Shown here one piece after another: positions 25,416-35,216 of a stretch of 42,848 nt of DNA (position 1 is its first letter; the number at the start of each line of letters is the position of its first letter). A program made the translations under genes and the position numbers. The stretch is from Mariprofundaceae bacterium (GTDB lineage: Bacteria; Pseudomonadota; Zetaproteobacteria; Mariprofundales; Mariprofundaceae). A model generated the notes under the pieces. The model had not been told where the DNA came from and ran no database searches. It worked only from the letters and a program-made list of their open reading frames with translations. The DNA is taken from contig WFOK01000038.1 in the NCBI GenBank assembly GCA_015488115.1, positions 1 to 42,848 of the forward strand. The letters run 5' to 3'.

Positions 25416-26651
25416 TCATCCCGTGTCTCCAAACCAGCTTCGCATTCGATGCCACGCGCGGGCGAACAGGCCGCGCTCGACCTTCTTGCGGATCAGTTTC
25501 CGGTTTTCCTGCCGATATCGATGGCCATAGAGCACCAATCCCACGCCTGTCGCGTACATCGGACTGGACACGACATCGACAAGGCCGCCGACGCCGTGCG
25601 GGCGCCCCAGCCGTACCGGCATGTCGAAAATGTCCTCGGCCAGCTCGATGACCCCATCGAGCAACGCACTGCCGCCCGTGATGACCAGACCGGCGGCAAT
25701 AAGCTCCTGAAAGCCCGACCGCTCCAGTTCGGCCTTGACCAGCTCAAACAACTCCTCCATGCGCGGCTCGAGGATCTGCGCCATGACCTGACGCGGCATC
25801 GGACGCGGCGGACGCCCCCCCACGCTGGGAATCTCGACCTGCTCGTCCGGGGACACCATCGAGGTCAGGCAGGCCCCGTATTTCTTCTTGAGCTGATCGG
25901 CCTCGCGCGCCGAGGTGCGCAGGCCGATGACCAGGTCATTGGTCAGATGATCGCCTCCGATCGGGATGACCGCCGTATGCCGGATCGCGCCATCCAGAAA
26001 CACGGCGATGTCGGTCGTGCCACCGCCGATGTCGACGAGGGCCACGCCGATATCCTTCTCATCCTGCTGCAGCACGGCCTCGCTGGAGGCCACCTGTTCG
26101 AGCACGAGATCCGCGACATCGAGATCACAGCGGTTGCAGCACTTGATGATGTTCTGCACCGAGGACACCGCCGCGGTCACGATGTGCACCTTGGCCTCCA
26201 GGCGAACGCCGTTCATGCCGATCGGTTCGCGTATGCCATCCTGATTGTCGATGATGAACTCCTGAGGAAGGATGTGCAGGATCTGCTGATCGGCCGGGAT
26301 GTTCATGGCCTTCGCCGCATCGATGACCCGCTCGACATCTTCCTGTGTGACCTCGTTGTTCTTCGTCGCCACGACGCCGTGGCTGTTGTAGCCCCGGATA
26401 TGGCTGCCGGCGATACCGGCGAAGACCGAATGGATCTCCACGCCCGCCATGAGCTCGGCCTCCTCGACGGCCAGCCGGATCGACTCGACGGTGCTCTCGA
26501 TGTTCACAACGACGCCCTTGCGCAAGCCCCGGGATGGATGGGTGCCGATGCCGATGACATCCACCTTGCCATCAGGACTCGCCTCGGCGACGACACAGGC
26601 GATCTTGCTCGTGCCGATATCCAGTCCGACCAACAAATCTTGCTTTGCCAT
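25416..26651 (-). CDS. ftsA: Cell division protein FtsA
   Basis: This actin-like ATPase tethers FtsZ to the membrane and recruits late division proteins. The 411-residue product shows the phosphate-1 loop VGLDIGTSKIA near the start, the SHMA/1C domain after about residue 85, ALVDIGGGTTDIAVF (phosphate 2), the adenosine motif VITGGSALLDGV and a C-terminal amphipathic helix (ARAWHRMRSWF). The start lies two bases after the ftsQ stop (TGAAATG). Confidence 0.97.
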   Translation of the reverse strand: MAKQDLLVGLDIGTSKIACVVAEASPDGKVDVIGIGTHPSRGLRKGVVVNIESTVESIRLAVEEAELMAGVEIHSVFAGIAGSHIRGYNSHGVVATKNNEVTQEDVERVIDAAKAMNIPADQQILHILPQEFIIDNQDGIREPIGMNGVRLEAKVHIVTAAVSSVQNIIKCCNRCDLDVADLVLEQVASSEAVLQQDEKDIGVALVDIGGGTTDIAVFLDGAIRHTAVIPIGGDHLTNDLVIGLRTSAREADQLKKKYGACLTSMVSPDEQVEIPSVGGRPPRPMPRQVMAQILEPRMEELFELVKAELERSGFQELIAAGLVITGGSALLDGVIELAEDIFDMPVRLGRPHGVGGLVDVVSSPMYATGVGLVLYGHRYRQENRKLIRKKVERGLFARAWHRMRSWFGDTG

Positions 26652-26652
26652 T

Positions 26653-27402
26653 TCAAATCACTCCCTCATGTTTGGCTGTTCGCAAATACCAGCGGCGCGC
26701 ATCCCGGGCATCGACGCGAAAATGGCGATGACGCCACCGCGGCTGGCTGAGAATGCGCACCAGACGCGACATGCGCCGCGCCGTCTGCTGCTTGGGCAGC
26801 AACCACGCCTCACCGTGACTCAGGATGAGTTTCCAGTAGTGACCGCCATCGTGGACCTCGCTCAGCCGGGCCAACCGATCCGGCGCAAGCTGCTGCAGTG
26901 ATGCAAGCAGGCTTAGCGAATCCGCCAGCCCTTCCCGCTCCATGCGCAACAGTGGCAGGTCCGGCCACTCGCCCTTGTGCAGTCTGCGGTAGGGCGTGCC
27001 CGCTTCGTCCACGAGCCAGAGCTCGGATGCCTGCTGCCAGATCACGACCGGACGGCGCATGCGGGCCGCGATCCGGACATGCCCGTCCAGGCTGCGCTGA
27101 ATGTTCACATCGGCCAGATCCGGCATGGACTCCAGCAGCATGCGGCGCAGGAACACCGGCTGGGAATGCCACAGGTCATTGTTGTCCTTCAGCCATGCCT
27201 GCAGATGGGCCTCGATCTCCTGCCTGACCGCTTCAGGCGCCTTGATCTCCCAATCGGTGATGCGCATGTGCCCGTTCGCCAGCACCGCACCGCCGGCAAG
27301 CACGGCCGCCAGCAAGCACAGCGGCAGCGCGCGCCTGAGCAGCGGCTGCACCGCCGCCGACAACGGCTTCCTCGCCCGGCGCCTGCGATTGGCGCGGCTC
27401 AT
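26653..27402 (-). CDS. ftsQ: Cell division protein FtsQ
   Basis: This bitopic membrane protein of the FtsQBL complex links the cytoplasmic ring to septal wall synthesis. The 249-residue product has an Arg-rich cytoplasmic start, one membrane helix (about 25-43), a POTRA-like domain with MPDLADVNIQRSLDGHVRI, then the FtsQ beta domain (LWLVDEAGTPY). I chose ATG 27402, which overlaps the ddl stop as ATGA and has GGAGG seven bases upstream; a GTG at 27408 is less likely. Confidence 0.92.
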   Translation of the reverse strand: MSRANRRRRARKPLSAAVQPLLRRALPLCLLAAVLAGGAVLANGHMRITDWEIKAPEAVRQEIEAHLQAWLKDNNDLWHSQPVFLRRMLLESMPDLADVNIQRSLDGHVRIAARMRRPVVIWQQASELWLVDEAGTPYRRLHKGEWPDLPLLRMEREGLADSLSLLASLQQLAPDRLARLSEVHDGGHYWKLILSHGEAWLLPKQQTARRMSRLVRILSQPRWRHRHFRVDARDARRWYLRTAKHEGVI

Positions 27403-28298
27403 GCGCACACCTCCACGGGATGCTCCAGGGCGGCCAAATCCAGGATGCGACGGCAGAGCGCATCGAAATCCATGCCCGCCGCCGCCGCAGCCTTCGGCAG
27501 CAGGCTCGTCTCGGTCATGCCCGGAATCGTGTTGACCTCCAGCACGTGCGGCTCGCCGCCATCGGCAACGATCATGTCCACGCGCGGCGCCCCGGAGCAG
27601 CCGAGCAGCCTGACCGCCCGCTCGGCGACCTCCATTGCCCGCCGCAGCGTTTCCGCAGGCAAGCGCGCCGGGCAGAAATAATCCGTCGCCCCGGTCGTGT
27701 ACTTGGCCTTGAAATCATAGCTGCCCTCTTTCGGCACGACCTCGACCGGGGGAAGCGCCTCGCCGTCCAGGACCGAAACGGCGATTTCAGGCCCGACGAC
27801 CGGCATTTCCGCCATCCAGCATTCTGGACGCGGATCAAGCCCTGCGGCCTCCCATTCCCGCGCATGCCTGAACAGATGCAGCCCGATGCTCGATCCCTCG
27901 GCCACGGGCTTGACGATGACCGGATAGCGCGCGGGACCGTGCTCAAGCATCGGTATCTCCACGGGCGTCCTGATGCCGTTCTGGTTCAGCACGGCCTTGC
28001 ACAGGCGCTTGTTCATGCACAGTGCCGAGGCGGTGACACCCGAACCGGTGTACGGAATGCCCATGATCTCGAGCATGCCCTGCACGCAACCATCCTCTCC
28101 CCAGAGGCCGTGCAGCGCGATGAACGCCCGCTCAATGTCCGCATCGCGTATCTGCTCGGCCCACCGCCGCCCCCGAAGCTCGATGCCGACGGCATCGATG
28201 CCGCAGCGTCCGAGCGCCCTGAGCACGGCCGCGCCGGAACGCAACGAGATTTCGCGTTCGCTGGAAACGCCACCCATGAGCACACCCACCCGACTCAC
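27399..28298 (-). CDS. ddl: D-alanine--D-alanine ligase
   Basis: This ATP-grasp ligase makes D-Ala-D-Ala for MurF. The 299-residue product opens with VGVLMGGVSSEREISLRSG, then HGLWGEDGCVQG, GIPYTGSG, VIVKPVAEGSSIG (ATP grasp) and the metal/substrate region EVNTIPGMTETSLLPKAA. I chose GTG 28298, which overlaps the murB stop as GTGA and has AGGAGG just upstream. It is the DdlB-type gene of the dcw cluster. Confidence 0.95.
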   Translation of the reverse strand: MSRVGVLMGGVSSEREISLRSGAAVLRALGRCGIDAVGIELRGRRWAEQIRDADIERAFIALHGLWGEDGCVQGMLEIMGIPYTGSGVTASALCMNKRLCKAVLNQNGIRTPVEIPMLEHGPARYPVIVKPVAEGSSIGLHLFRHAREWEAAGLDPRPECWMAEMPVVGPEIAVSVLDGEALPPVEVVPKEGSYDFKAKYTTGATDYFCPARLPAETLRRAMEVAERAVRLLGCSGAPRVDMIVADGGEPHVLEVNTIPGMTETSLLPKAAAAAGMDFDALCRRILDLAALEHPVEVCA

Positions 28299-29191
28299 GA
28301 CCCGCCTCCTACGATGCGCACTTCCGGAACCAGATCGATGCCGAAGCGCTCGCGCACGGTCTGCCTTGCAAGACGGATCAGCGCCAGCACATCCGAGGCC
28401 TTGGCCCCCGGCTCGGTGACAATGAAATTGGCATGCTTCTCGCTGATGTGGGCCTTGCCGATGGCCTTCCCCTTCAAGCCGGCCTCCTCGATAAGCCGCG
28501 CCGCATGCATGCCCTCGGGATTCGTGAACACGGAACCGCAATTGGGCTGGTCCAGGGGCTGGGTTTCGCTTCTGCGAGCCCTCATGCGCCTGATCCTGTC
28601 GCGCACAAGAGCGGGTTGCGCCGGCTCCAGCTCGAAGCGGGCCTCAAGCACGATGGCCCCTTCCGGCAGGTGACAGCGACGGTAACCCATGCCCAGCGCA
28701 TCTACGGGCAGCCATGTCTCGCTGCCATCGCGCAACAGGCAGCAGACTTCGCGCAGACAGTCGGACATCTGCTGGCCGAAGGCACCCGCATTCATGGCCA
28801 CGCCGCCGCCGATATCGCCAGGCACGGTTGCCAGAAACTCCAGCCCACTCAATCCCGCCTGCACGCAGGCGCTGGCCACCCTGCTCATGCGCGCGCCCGC
28901 CTCGGCCATGACAAGCCTGCCCTTGCAGCTCACATGATTGAGCGGTGCAAGGTCGATGACAATGCCGTCAAAACCCTCGTCCAGCACGAGCAGATTGCTT
29001 CCCCTGCCAAGCGGCAGGCAGGGCAGCCCAGCATCAAGGGCACGCACAGCCCGGATCAGCATCACCCGGTCGTGCGGCCTGAAATAAACCCGCGCGGGTC
29101 CGCCGACCCCAAGCGTCGTATGCCGGGACATCGGCTCATGCTCGCGCACCTCGCCGAACGGGCGCAGCGTTTCCACCACGGAGGCGCTCAT
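28295..29191 (-). CDS. murB: UDP-N-acetylenolpyruvoylglucosamine reductase MurB
   Basis: This FAD enzyme uses NADPH to reduce UDP-GlcNAc-enolpyruvate to UDP-MurNAc. The 298-residue product has NTLGVGG-like HTTLGVGGPA, the FAD loop GRGSNLLV (62-69), VPGDIGGGVAMNAGAFG, GYRRCHLP and the catalytic-serine segment PNCGSVFTNP, with a final Glu region IVTEPGAKASDVL. It is the short type without the extra loop of the E. coli enzyme. It sits between murC and ddl, with four-base overlaps on both sides, a position not found in enteric bacteria. Confidence 0.96.
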   Translation of the reverse strand: MSASVVETLRPFGEVREHEPMSRHTTLGVGGPARVYFRPHDRVMLIRAVRALDAGLPCLPLGRGSNLLVLDEGFDGIVIDLAPLNHVSCKGRLVMAEAGARMSRVASACVQAGLSGLEFLATVPGDIGGGVAMNAGAFGQQMSDCLREVCCLLRDGSETWLPVDALGMGYRRCHLPEGAIVLEARFELEPAQPALVRDRIRRMRARRSETQPLDQPNCGSVFTNPEGMHAARLIEEAGLKGKAIGKAHISEKHANFIVTEPGAKASDVLALIRLARQTVRERFGIDLVPEVRIVGGGS

Positions 29192-30561
29192 GACACAAGC
29201 TCCGCACGCAGCCTTTGGGCCAGCGAGCCAATCGAGCCCGCCCCCATCAGGATCGCAATGCCCCCGCGCGCGGTCACCTCGCGCACCAGCCTCCCGGCCT
29301 CATCAAAATCCGCAAGCAGACGCACGTCCTTGTGTCCGCAGGCGCGCATGCCTTCGGCCAGCGCGCCGGCGTCCGCCCCGTCGATGGGCGTTTCCCCGGC
29401 TGCGTAAACGGGCAGCAGGGCCACCGTATGGGCATCGTCAAATGCACCGAAAAACTGCTGCATCAGATCCCTGGTCCGCGTGTAGCGGTGCGGCTGGAAC
29501 ACGACCGTGATCTCCCGGTCCGGCCAGCAACGCCTGGCCGTCGCCAGCGTGGCCATGACCTCGCGGGGATGGTGTCCGTAATCGTCAATCATCGTGCCGG
29601 CTCCCAGGGGCGTGCACTGGAAGCGCCGCTGGATCCCCTCGAAGCGCGCGAAGGCGGCGCGTATGACCTCGAGCTCGATGCCCAGATCGAGCAACACGGC
29701 CAGGGCCGCAAGCGCATTCTCGGCATTGTGCCTGCCGGGCAGAGCCAGCCTGAACCGGCCCAGATCGGTTCCATCCGCCATGGCGGCCTTGAACGTCTGC
29801 CCGGTCGCATCGCTGATGCTCTCGATCAGATGCAGGTCGGCCTGAGCGCTCGAGCCATAGGTCGTGACCGGCTTGTGCAGATCCGCGCGCAGGGCCGCCA
29901 CATGGGGGTGCTCGTGATGCAGCACGACCCGACCATAGAAGGGAACCCGGTTCACGAACTGCCGGAAGGCGTCCAGCAAGGCGTCGAAGCTGCCGTAATG
30001 ATCGAGGTGCTCGGGATCGATATTGCTCACAACCGCGATCATCGGCGAAAGTCGAAGAAACGATCCGTCGCTCTCGTCCGCCTCGGCGACCAGCCAGGGG
30101 CTTTCGCCAAGGCGCGCATTGCTGCCGCTTGCGACGAGGCGACCGCCAATGACATAGGTGGGATCAAGGCCGGCCGCCTCCATGCCATGGGCGATCAGCG
30201 AGGTGATCGTCGTCTTTCCATGACTGCCGGCAATGGCGATGCCCTGCTTCATGCGCATGAGTTCGGCAAGCATCTCGGCCCGAGGGATGACCGGGATGCC
30301 CTGCTCGCGCGCGGCCACGATCTCGACATTGTCTCCGGCAATCGCGCTGGAAACGACGACGACCTCGGCGCCGGCGATGTTCTCGGCGCGGTGACCGATG
30401 GTCACGGCGATGCCAAGCTCGCGCAGGCGGCGCACGTTCGCATTCTCGCTCACGTCCGAGCCGCGCACCGTAAAGCCCTGGTTGTGCAGCAATTCGGCAA
30501 TGCCGCTCATGCCGATGCCCCCGATGCCGGCCAGGTGGATATGCTGAACGCGCTGCTTCAT
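29188..30561 (-). CDS. murC: UDP-N-acetylmuramate--L-alanine ligase MurC
   Basis: MurC adds the first amino acid (L-Ala) to UDP-MurNAc. The 457-residue product shows the UDP-binding N-domain GIGGIGMSG (12-20), the ATP loop AGSHGKTT (111-118), EADESDGSFL, NIDPEHLDHYGS and the C-domain PHRYTRT. The start overlaps the murG stop and the stop overlaps the murB start, both as ATGA. Confidence 0.97.
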   Translation of the reverse strand: MKQRVQHIHLAGIGGIGMSGIAELLHNQGFTVRGSDVSENANVRRLRELGIAVTIGHRAENIAGAEVVVVSSAIAGDNVEIVAAREQGIPVIPRAEMLAELMRMKQGIAIAGSHGKTTITSLIAHGMEAAGLDPTYVIGGRLVASGSNARLGESPWLVAEADESDGSFLRLSPMIAVVSNIDPEHLDHYGSFDALLDAFRQFVNRVPFYGRVVLHHEHPHVAALRADLHKPVTTYGSSAQADLHLIESISDATGQTFKAAMADGTDLGRFRLALPGRHNAENALAALAVLLDLGIELEVIRAAFARFEGIQRRFQCTPLGAGTMIDDYGHHPREVMATLATARRCWPDREITVVFQPHRYTRTRDLMQQFFGAFDDAHTVALLPVYAAGETPIDGADAGALAEGMRACGHKDVRLLADFDEAGRLVREVTARGGIAILMGAGSIGSLAQRLRAELVS

Positions 30562-31664
30562 GCGGCCGCCTCCGTGGTCAGATAGGGTCCGAGCACGGCC
30601 AGCTGGCGGTCGATGGCATCCGGCACCGCCACGGCCAGCGCTGCCTCGCTCATCGCCTTTCGCCGCTCCGGCTCACGCAACAGGGGCGCCAGCATGTCGG
30701 CCAGGCGCTCGATATCCGCCTGCTCCTGCCGGCAAACCAGCGCCGCTCCGGCATCGGCCATGACGCACGCATTGTGATACTGGTGATCATGCGTGGCCGC
30801 CGGGAACGGCACGAACAATGCCGGCAGCCCGCACAGGGCCAGCTCGCTGACGCTCATGGCACCCGAGCGGGCCACGACGACATCCGCGTGCTCGTAAGCC
30901 GAGCGCATGTCATCGCAGAAGCCCAATACCTTTGCCTGGAGGCCGGCCTTCCGATAGGCCTCGCGCACACGTGCTGCCTCCTGCTCATCCCGGCCCGCCA
31001 GATGCAGCACCGTGAAGACAATGCCCATCCCGCGCAACTGGACGCAAGCCTGCGGCATGCGCTCGTTCAGAAAACGGGCACCCTGTGATCCGCCCATGAT
31101 CAGCAGGCAGGGAACATCGTGCGGCCGATAACGGAGACCATGAAGGGATGAGCGCACGACATTGCCCGTCAACAGGCACTTGCGGGCATCAAAGAAGCGC
31201 TCCCCGCCGGGCAGACCGAGCATGATTCGGTCGGCAACGCGGGCCAGCACGCGATTGACCAGGCCCGGCACGGCATTCTGTTCATACAGCACGACAGGCA
31301 CCCTGGCAATCAACCCGGCCATGACCCCGGACGCACTGGCATAGCCACCCACGCCGACGACGACATCGGGCCGCTTCTTGCGCCAATGGCGCAGGATCGA
31401 CCTGACCGCGCGGGGAAGCTCCCAGAGCAGAACCCTCAACTGCTGGCGCCAGCCGGCACCCTTGACGCCATGCATGCCGAGCAGCAGGACATCCTTCTCC
31501 CCACGTGCCGGCAACAGGCTGGCCTCCAACCCGCGCTCGGCTCCGATGAATTGCACATGCAGCCCGGGCCAGCGTTTGCGCGCGCCCTCGGCCAGGGCCA
31601 GGGCCGGCATCACATGCCCCCCCGTGCCGCCCCCGGCGATGGCCAGCATGCCGCGCGCGCTCAT
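30558..31664 (-). CDS. murG: Undecaprenyl-PP-MurNAc-pentapeptide GlcNAc transferase MurG
   Basis: This peripheral inner-membrane GT-B enzyme converts lipid I to lipid II. The 368-residue product has the GGGTGGHVMPALAL loop (11-24), VVGVGGYASASG, YEQNAVPGLVNR, MGGSQGARFLNE and the donor-site SGAMSVSELALCGLPALFVP region. I chose ATG 31664, which overlaps the ftsW stop as ATGA with a GGGG-rich ribosome site; the longer upstream frame is only the antisense or alternate frame of ftsW. Confidence 0.96.
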   Translation of the reverse strand: MSARGMLAIAGGGTGGHVMPALALAEGARKRWPGLHVQFIGAERGLEASLLPARGEKDVLLLGMHGVKGAGWRQQLRVLLWELPRAVRSILRHWRKKRPDVVVGVGGYASASGVMAGLIARVPVVLYEQNAVPGLVNRVLARVADRIMLGLPGGERFFDARKCLLTGNVVRSSLHGLRYRPHDVPCLLIMGGSQGARFLNERMPQACVQLRGMGIVFTVLHLAGRDEQEAARVREAYRKAGLQAKVLGFCDDMRSAYEHADVVVARSGAMSVSELALCGLPALFVPFPAATHDHQYHNACVMADAGAALVCRQEQADIERLADMLAPLLREPERRKAMSEAALAVAVPDAIDRQLAVLGPYLTTEAAA

Positions 31665-32782
31665 GAGCCCCTTCCCCTTCGGGCATTCTGCGGCCGATGG
31701 CGCTGCACGGACAAGACGAGCCCGACCAGGATGCTGTTGCCGATCAGCGCGCTGCCGCCATAGGAAATGAACGGCAACGGCATGCCCTTGGTCGGCAGCA
31801 TGCCCATGGCCGCGCCCAGATTGATGAAGAACGTCAACCCCATGGCCATGACGCAGCCGAGCACCAGAAGACGCTGGAAGACCGCCTCCTCGCGCAGGGA
31901 GACATACAGGCCCCGGCCAAGCAGAACGGCGAACAGGGCGATGAGACCCAGCACCCCAACCAGCCCCAATTCCTCGGCCAGCGTTGCGCTGATGAAATCG
32001 GTGAACACCTCCGGCAGGTAGAACAGCTTCTGCACGCCCTGTCCGAGCCCGACACCGAACAAGCCGCCGCTGCCAAAGCCGATCAGGGACTGCACCAGCT
32101 GGTAACCGCTGCCATACGGATCGCTCCATGGATCGAGAAAGCTGACCAGCCGCTGCACGCGGTAGGGCTCCAGCGCCACGGCCAGCGCCGCAAACGGCAC
32201 AAAGGCCAGGAACAGCCCAAGCAGATGGCGCAGCGGCACGCCCCCGACGAACCACATGCAGAAGCAGACACCGAACAGCAGGGCCGAGCTGCCGAAATCC
32301 GGCTGCAGCAGCAGCAGGGCCAGCGACAAGCCAAGCACGACGAGCATCGGTGCCAGGCCGGTGGAGAAGCGCCCCAGACGCTCGGGGAACGTGGACATGT
32401 AATAAGCCATGTACAGGATGACCACGGGCTTGAGCAATTCGACCGGCTGCAGCGTGACCCCGAAAAAGGAGAACCAGCGCTGGGCGCCATTGATCTCCTT
32501 GCCCAGACCAGGAATGAGCACGGCCACCATCATCGCGAACGCAACGAGCAGCATGGGCAGGGCCACGGCCCGCCACCAGGTCACATCGACGCGTGAAAGC
32601 CCGAGAATGATGACCAGCCCAAGCGGAATATAGACCAGCCAGCGCTCGATGATGTGATAGGGGTTGCCATAACGCACCTCCGAAACGCTCAGGCTGGCGC
32701 TGTAGACCATCAGGGCGCCCAGCGTCATGAGCACCAGCACGACGCCCAGCAGGATCGGATCCGGAGCCGCCAGCCGTTTCAT
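31661..32782 (-). CDS. ftsW: Septal peptidoglycan polymerase FtsW
   Basis: This SEDS-family glycosyltransferase polymerises lipid II at the septum together with FtsI. The 373-residue product has about ten membrane helices. Family marks are MVYSAS in the first helix, GAQRWFSFFGVTLQPVEL, LQPDFGSSALL, GSGYQLVQSLIGFGSGG and the C-terminal PLPFISYGGSALI. The start overlaps the murD stop by four bases. Confidence 0.96.
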   Translation of the reverse strand: MKRLAAPDPILLGVVLVLMTLGALMVYSASLSVSEVRYGNPYHIIERWLVYIPLGLVIILGLSRVDVTWWRAVALPMLLVAFAMMVAVLIPGLGKEINGAQRWFSFFGVTLQPVELLKPVVILYMAYYMSTFPERLGRFSTGLAPMLVVLGLSLALLLLQPDFGSSALLFGVCFCMWFVGGVPLRHLLGLFLAFVPFAALAVALEPYRVQRLVSFLDPWSDPYGSGYQLVQSLIGFGSGGLFGVGLGQGVQKLFYLPEVFTDFISATLAEELGLVGVLGLIALFAVLLGRGLYVSLREEAVFQRLLVLGCVMAMGLTFFINLGAAMGMLPTKGMPLPFISYGGSALIGNSILVGLVLSVQRHRPQNARRGRGS

Positions 32783-34140
32783 GAATCCTCCAGCTTGCGC
32801 GCGGCCGCCGCAAAGGCCCTGCCACGCTCGGCATAGTTCTCAAACTGATCCTGACTTGCAGCAGCCGGGCTGAGCAGAACCGGCAGGGCCTCCTCATGGG
32901 ATGCGGCAAGCTGCACGGCCCGATCCAACCGGCCGGCCTCCGTGAACGGCACGCCGGCATGCTGAAGCATGTCCGCAAACGCATCCATGTCGCGCCCGAT
33001 CACATAGGCATGGGCCACATGCCTGGACGCGGGCCCGATCAGCGCGTCCAGGGCCAGCCCCTTGCGCCATCCACCGCAGATCCACAGCACGCGATCAAAC
33101 GATTGCAGCGCGGCCGCGGCCGCATCCGGGTTCGTGGCCTTGGAGTCATCAAACCAGTCGCGACCACCGAAATGACCGATCCATTGCATGCGGTGGGGCA
33201 ATCCCCTGAAGGTTTCCAGGGCCAGGGCGATGACCGATGCCGACACCCCGTGATCCGCCGCGGCCTGGGCGGCCACGGCGAGATTCATGTGTTGATGCAT
33301 GCCGCGAATGCGCAGCCTGTCCGCCGGCACCCGATGGCGTTCACCCTGCTGGGTCCAGAACACGGCATGGTCGTTTTCTTCATGCCGCAAGCCCGCGCAC
33401 AGATGTTCCGCCGAGCCGTGATCATGACCGAAGCGACCCACCTCGACGCCGCGTGCCTCCAGCTCTGCCTGCAGATCATCCCATTCCCGATGCTGCGGCA
33501 GCAGGGCGCGATCGCCCTCGCCCTGTCGCATGAACAGCCGTCGCTTGGCCGCAACGTAGGCCGACATGTCCGCATGCATGTCGGCATGGTCGGGCTGCAC
33601 GTTCAGCAACGCGGCCCAACGGGGGTGAATGCTGCTTGATCGCTCCAGCTGGAAGCTCGACAGTTCCAGCACGACCCGCGCCGGCGATGCATCGGCATCG
33701 AGCACATCAAGCATGGGGCGACCAATGTTGCCGGCCGCCTCGATGCCGCCGGGCAGGACCTCCAGCAATGTGGCGATCAGCGTGACCGTTGTCGTCTTGC
33801 CGTTCGTGCCGGTCACGGCCAGCAGTTCGCCTTGGAAGTGCTCGCAGAAAAGATCCAGGTCGCCGCGCACGTCCTTGCCCATCCGCCGCGCACGTTCAAG
33901 CGCCGGATGCCGCCAGTCGATGCCCGGACTCACGATCAGGGCATCACAATCGGAAAAGTCGGCCACCTCCAATCTCCCCCTGCGGCATTCGACAAGATCC
34001 GGGCTGGCCTGCTTCACATGCTCGTCGAAACCGATGCAGCGCACGCCACGACGTCTCAGGAACCGGGCGACCGCCTGCCCCGTCCTGCCCATGCCGATGA
34101 TGCCGACCGTCATTTCGTTCAAGCGCCTGACCTCTCCCAT
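32779..34140 (-). CDS. murD: UDP-N-acetylmuramoylalanine--D-glutamate ligase MurD
   Basis: MurD adds D-glutamate to UDP-MurNAc-L-Ala. The 453-residue product has an N-domain GIIGMGRTGQAVA, the ATP loop TGTNGKTTT (110-118), ELSSFQLE, NVQPDHADMH, a C-terminal WFDDSKATNPDAAAAAL and the late LLSPAAASQDQFENYAERG. The start at ATG 34140 lies five bases after the mraY stop; ATG 34113 (MTVGIIG) is an alternative. The longer frame upstream runs inside mraY and is not real. Confidence 0.95.
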   Translation of the reverse strand: MGEVRRLNEMTVGIIGMGRTGQAVARFLRRRGVRCIGFDEHVKQASPDLVECRRGRLEVADFSDCDALIVSPGIDWRHPALERARRMGKDVRGDLDLFCEHFQGELLAVTGTNGKTTTVTLIATLLEVLPGGIEAAGNIGRPMLDVLDADASPARVVLELSSFQLERSSSIHPRWAALLNVQPDHADMHADMSAYVAAKRRLFMRQGEGDRALLPQHREWDDLQAELEARGVEVGRFGHDHGSAEHLCAGLRHEENDHAVFWTQQGERHRVPADRLRIRGMHQHMNLAVAAQAAADHGVSASVIALALETFRGLPHRMQWIGHFGGRDWFDDSKATNPDAAAAALQSFDRVLWICGGWRKGLALDALIGPASRHVAHAYVIGRDMDAFADMLQHAGVPFTEAGRLDRAVQLAASHEEALPVLLSPAAASQDQFENYAERGRAFAAAARKLEDS

Positions 34141-34145
34141 TCGCG

Positions 34146-35216
34146 TCACCTGATCTTCAACGTCGACAGCGCAACCAGCGCCAGCAATATCGAGATGATC
34201 CAGAAGCGCACGATGACCTTCGGCTCGGGCCAGCCCTTGAGCTCGAAATGATGATGAATCGGCGCCATGCGGAACACGCGCTTGCCTGTCAGCTTGAAAC
34301 TGGCCACCTGCACCATGACCGATACGGCCTCCAGCACGAACAGGCCGCCGGCGATGAGCAGCAGGAACTGCTGATGCACGGCGCAGGCCACAAAGCCGAG
34401 GGCGCCCCCCAAGGCCAATGCGCCCACATCCCCCATAAACACCTGCGCCGGATACGTGTTGTACCAGAGAAAGCCCAGGCAGGCGCCCACCATCGCGCCG
34501 CAGAACACGGCCAGCTCGCCGGCGCCGGGGACATGGGGAATGAGCAGATAGGAGGCGAACTTCGCGTGCCCCGCGAGATAAACCACGACACCAAGCGCCG
34601 TGGCCACCATGAAGGTGGGCGCCACGGCCAGTCCGTCCAGGCCATCGGTCAGATTGACCGCATTTGATGCGCCGACGAGCACGAACACGACAAACAGGGG
34701 ATAAAGCCAGCCCATGTCCCATTGCACATTGAAGATCGGGATGTCCACAATCGGGGGCGTGAGCGCGGCCAGGCCGGCGGCCGCAAGGCTGCCGAACAGG
34801 CACTGAAGCAACAGCTTGTAGCGGCCGGCCAAGCCCTTTGGATTGCGGCGAGCCAGCTTCAGATGATCATCAAGCCAGCCGGTGAACCCGAACCCGAACG
34901 TGACCAGCAGGGCCAGCCAGATGAAGCCGTTGCGCAGATCGGCCCAGAGCAGCGTCGCTGTGCCAAGCGCCATGAGAATGAGCAGCCCGCCCATGGTCGG
35001 CGTGCCCTGCTTGGCCAGATGACTTGCCGGCCCGTCGTGGCGGATCGGTTGCCCCTTGCCCTGGCGTTCGCGCAGCCAGCGAATGAACAGTGGACCCGAC
35101 AGCCAGCAGACGGCCAGGGCCGTGATCAGGGCGTACACGGTACGGAAAGTGATGTACTGGAACAGGTTCAGAAACGAATACTGGTCGGAAAGCGGATACA
35201 GCAGATTATACAGCAT
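34146..35216 (-). CDS. mraY: Phospho-MurNAc-pentapeptide translocase MraY
   Basis: This ten-helix inner-membrane enzyme makes lipid I from UDP-MurNAc-pentapeptide and undecaprenyl phosphate. The 356-residue product has [11 protein letters not shown], the double-Asp region [21 protein letters not shown], the [13 protein letters not shown] segment and the histidine cluster [13 protein letters not shown]. The start overlaps the end of murF by 11 bases. Confidence 0.97.
   Translation of the reverse strand: MLYNLLYPLSDQYSFLNLFQYITFRTVYALITALAVCWLSGPLFIRWLRERQGKGQPIRHDGPASHLAKQGTPTMGGLLILMALGTATLLWADLRNGFIWLALLVTFGFGFTGWLDDHLKLARRNPKGLAGRYKLLLQCLFGSLAAAGLAALTPPIVDIPIFNVQWDMGWLYPLFVVFVLVGASNAVNLTDGLDGLAVAPTFMVATALGVVVYLAGHAKFASYLLIPHVPGAGELAVFCGAMVGACLGFLWYNTYPAQVFMGDVGALALGGALGFVACAVHQQFLLLIAGGLFVLEAVSVMVQVASFKLTGKRVFRMAPIHHHFELKGWPEPKVIVRFWIISILLALVALSTLKIR

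Noticed and set aside
25158-26750. Long plus-strand open frame opposite ftsA
   Set aside because: Antisense of FtsA; no independent start signal or domain.
31665-32984. N-terminal extension of the murG frame
   Set aside because: This frame runs in the alternate frame of ftsW and has no MurG homology; MurG begins at 31664.
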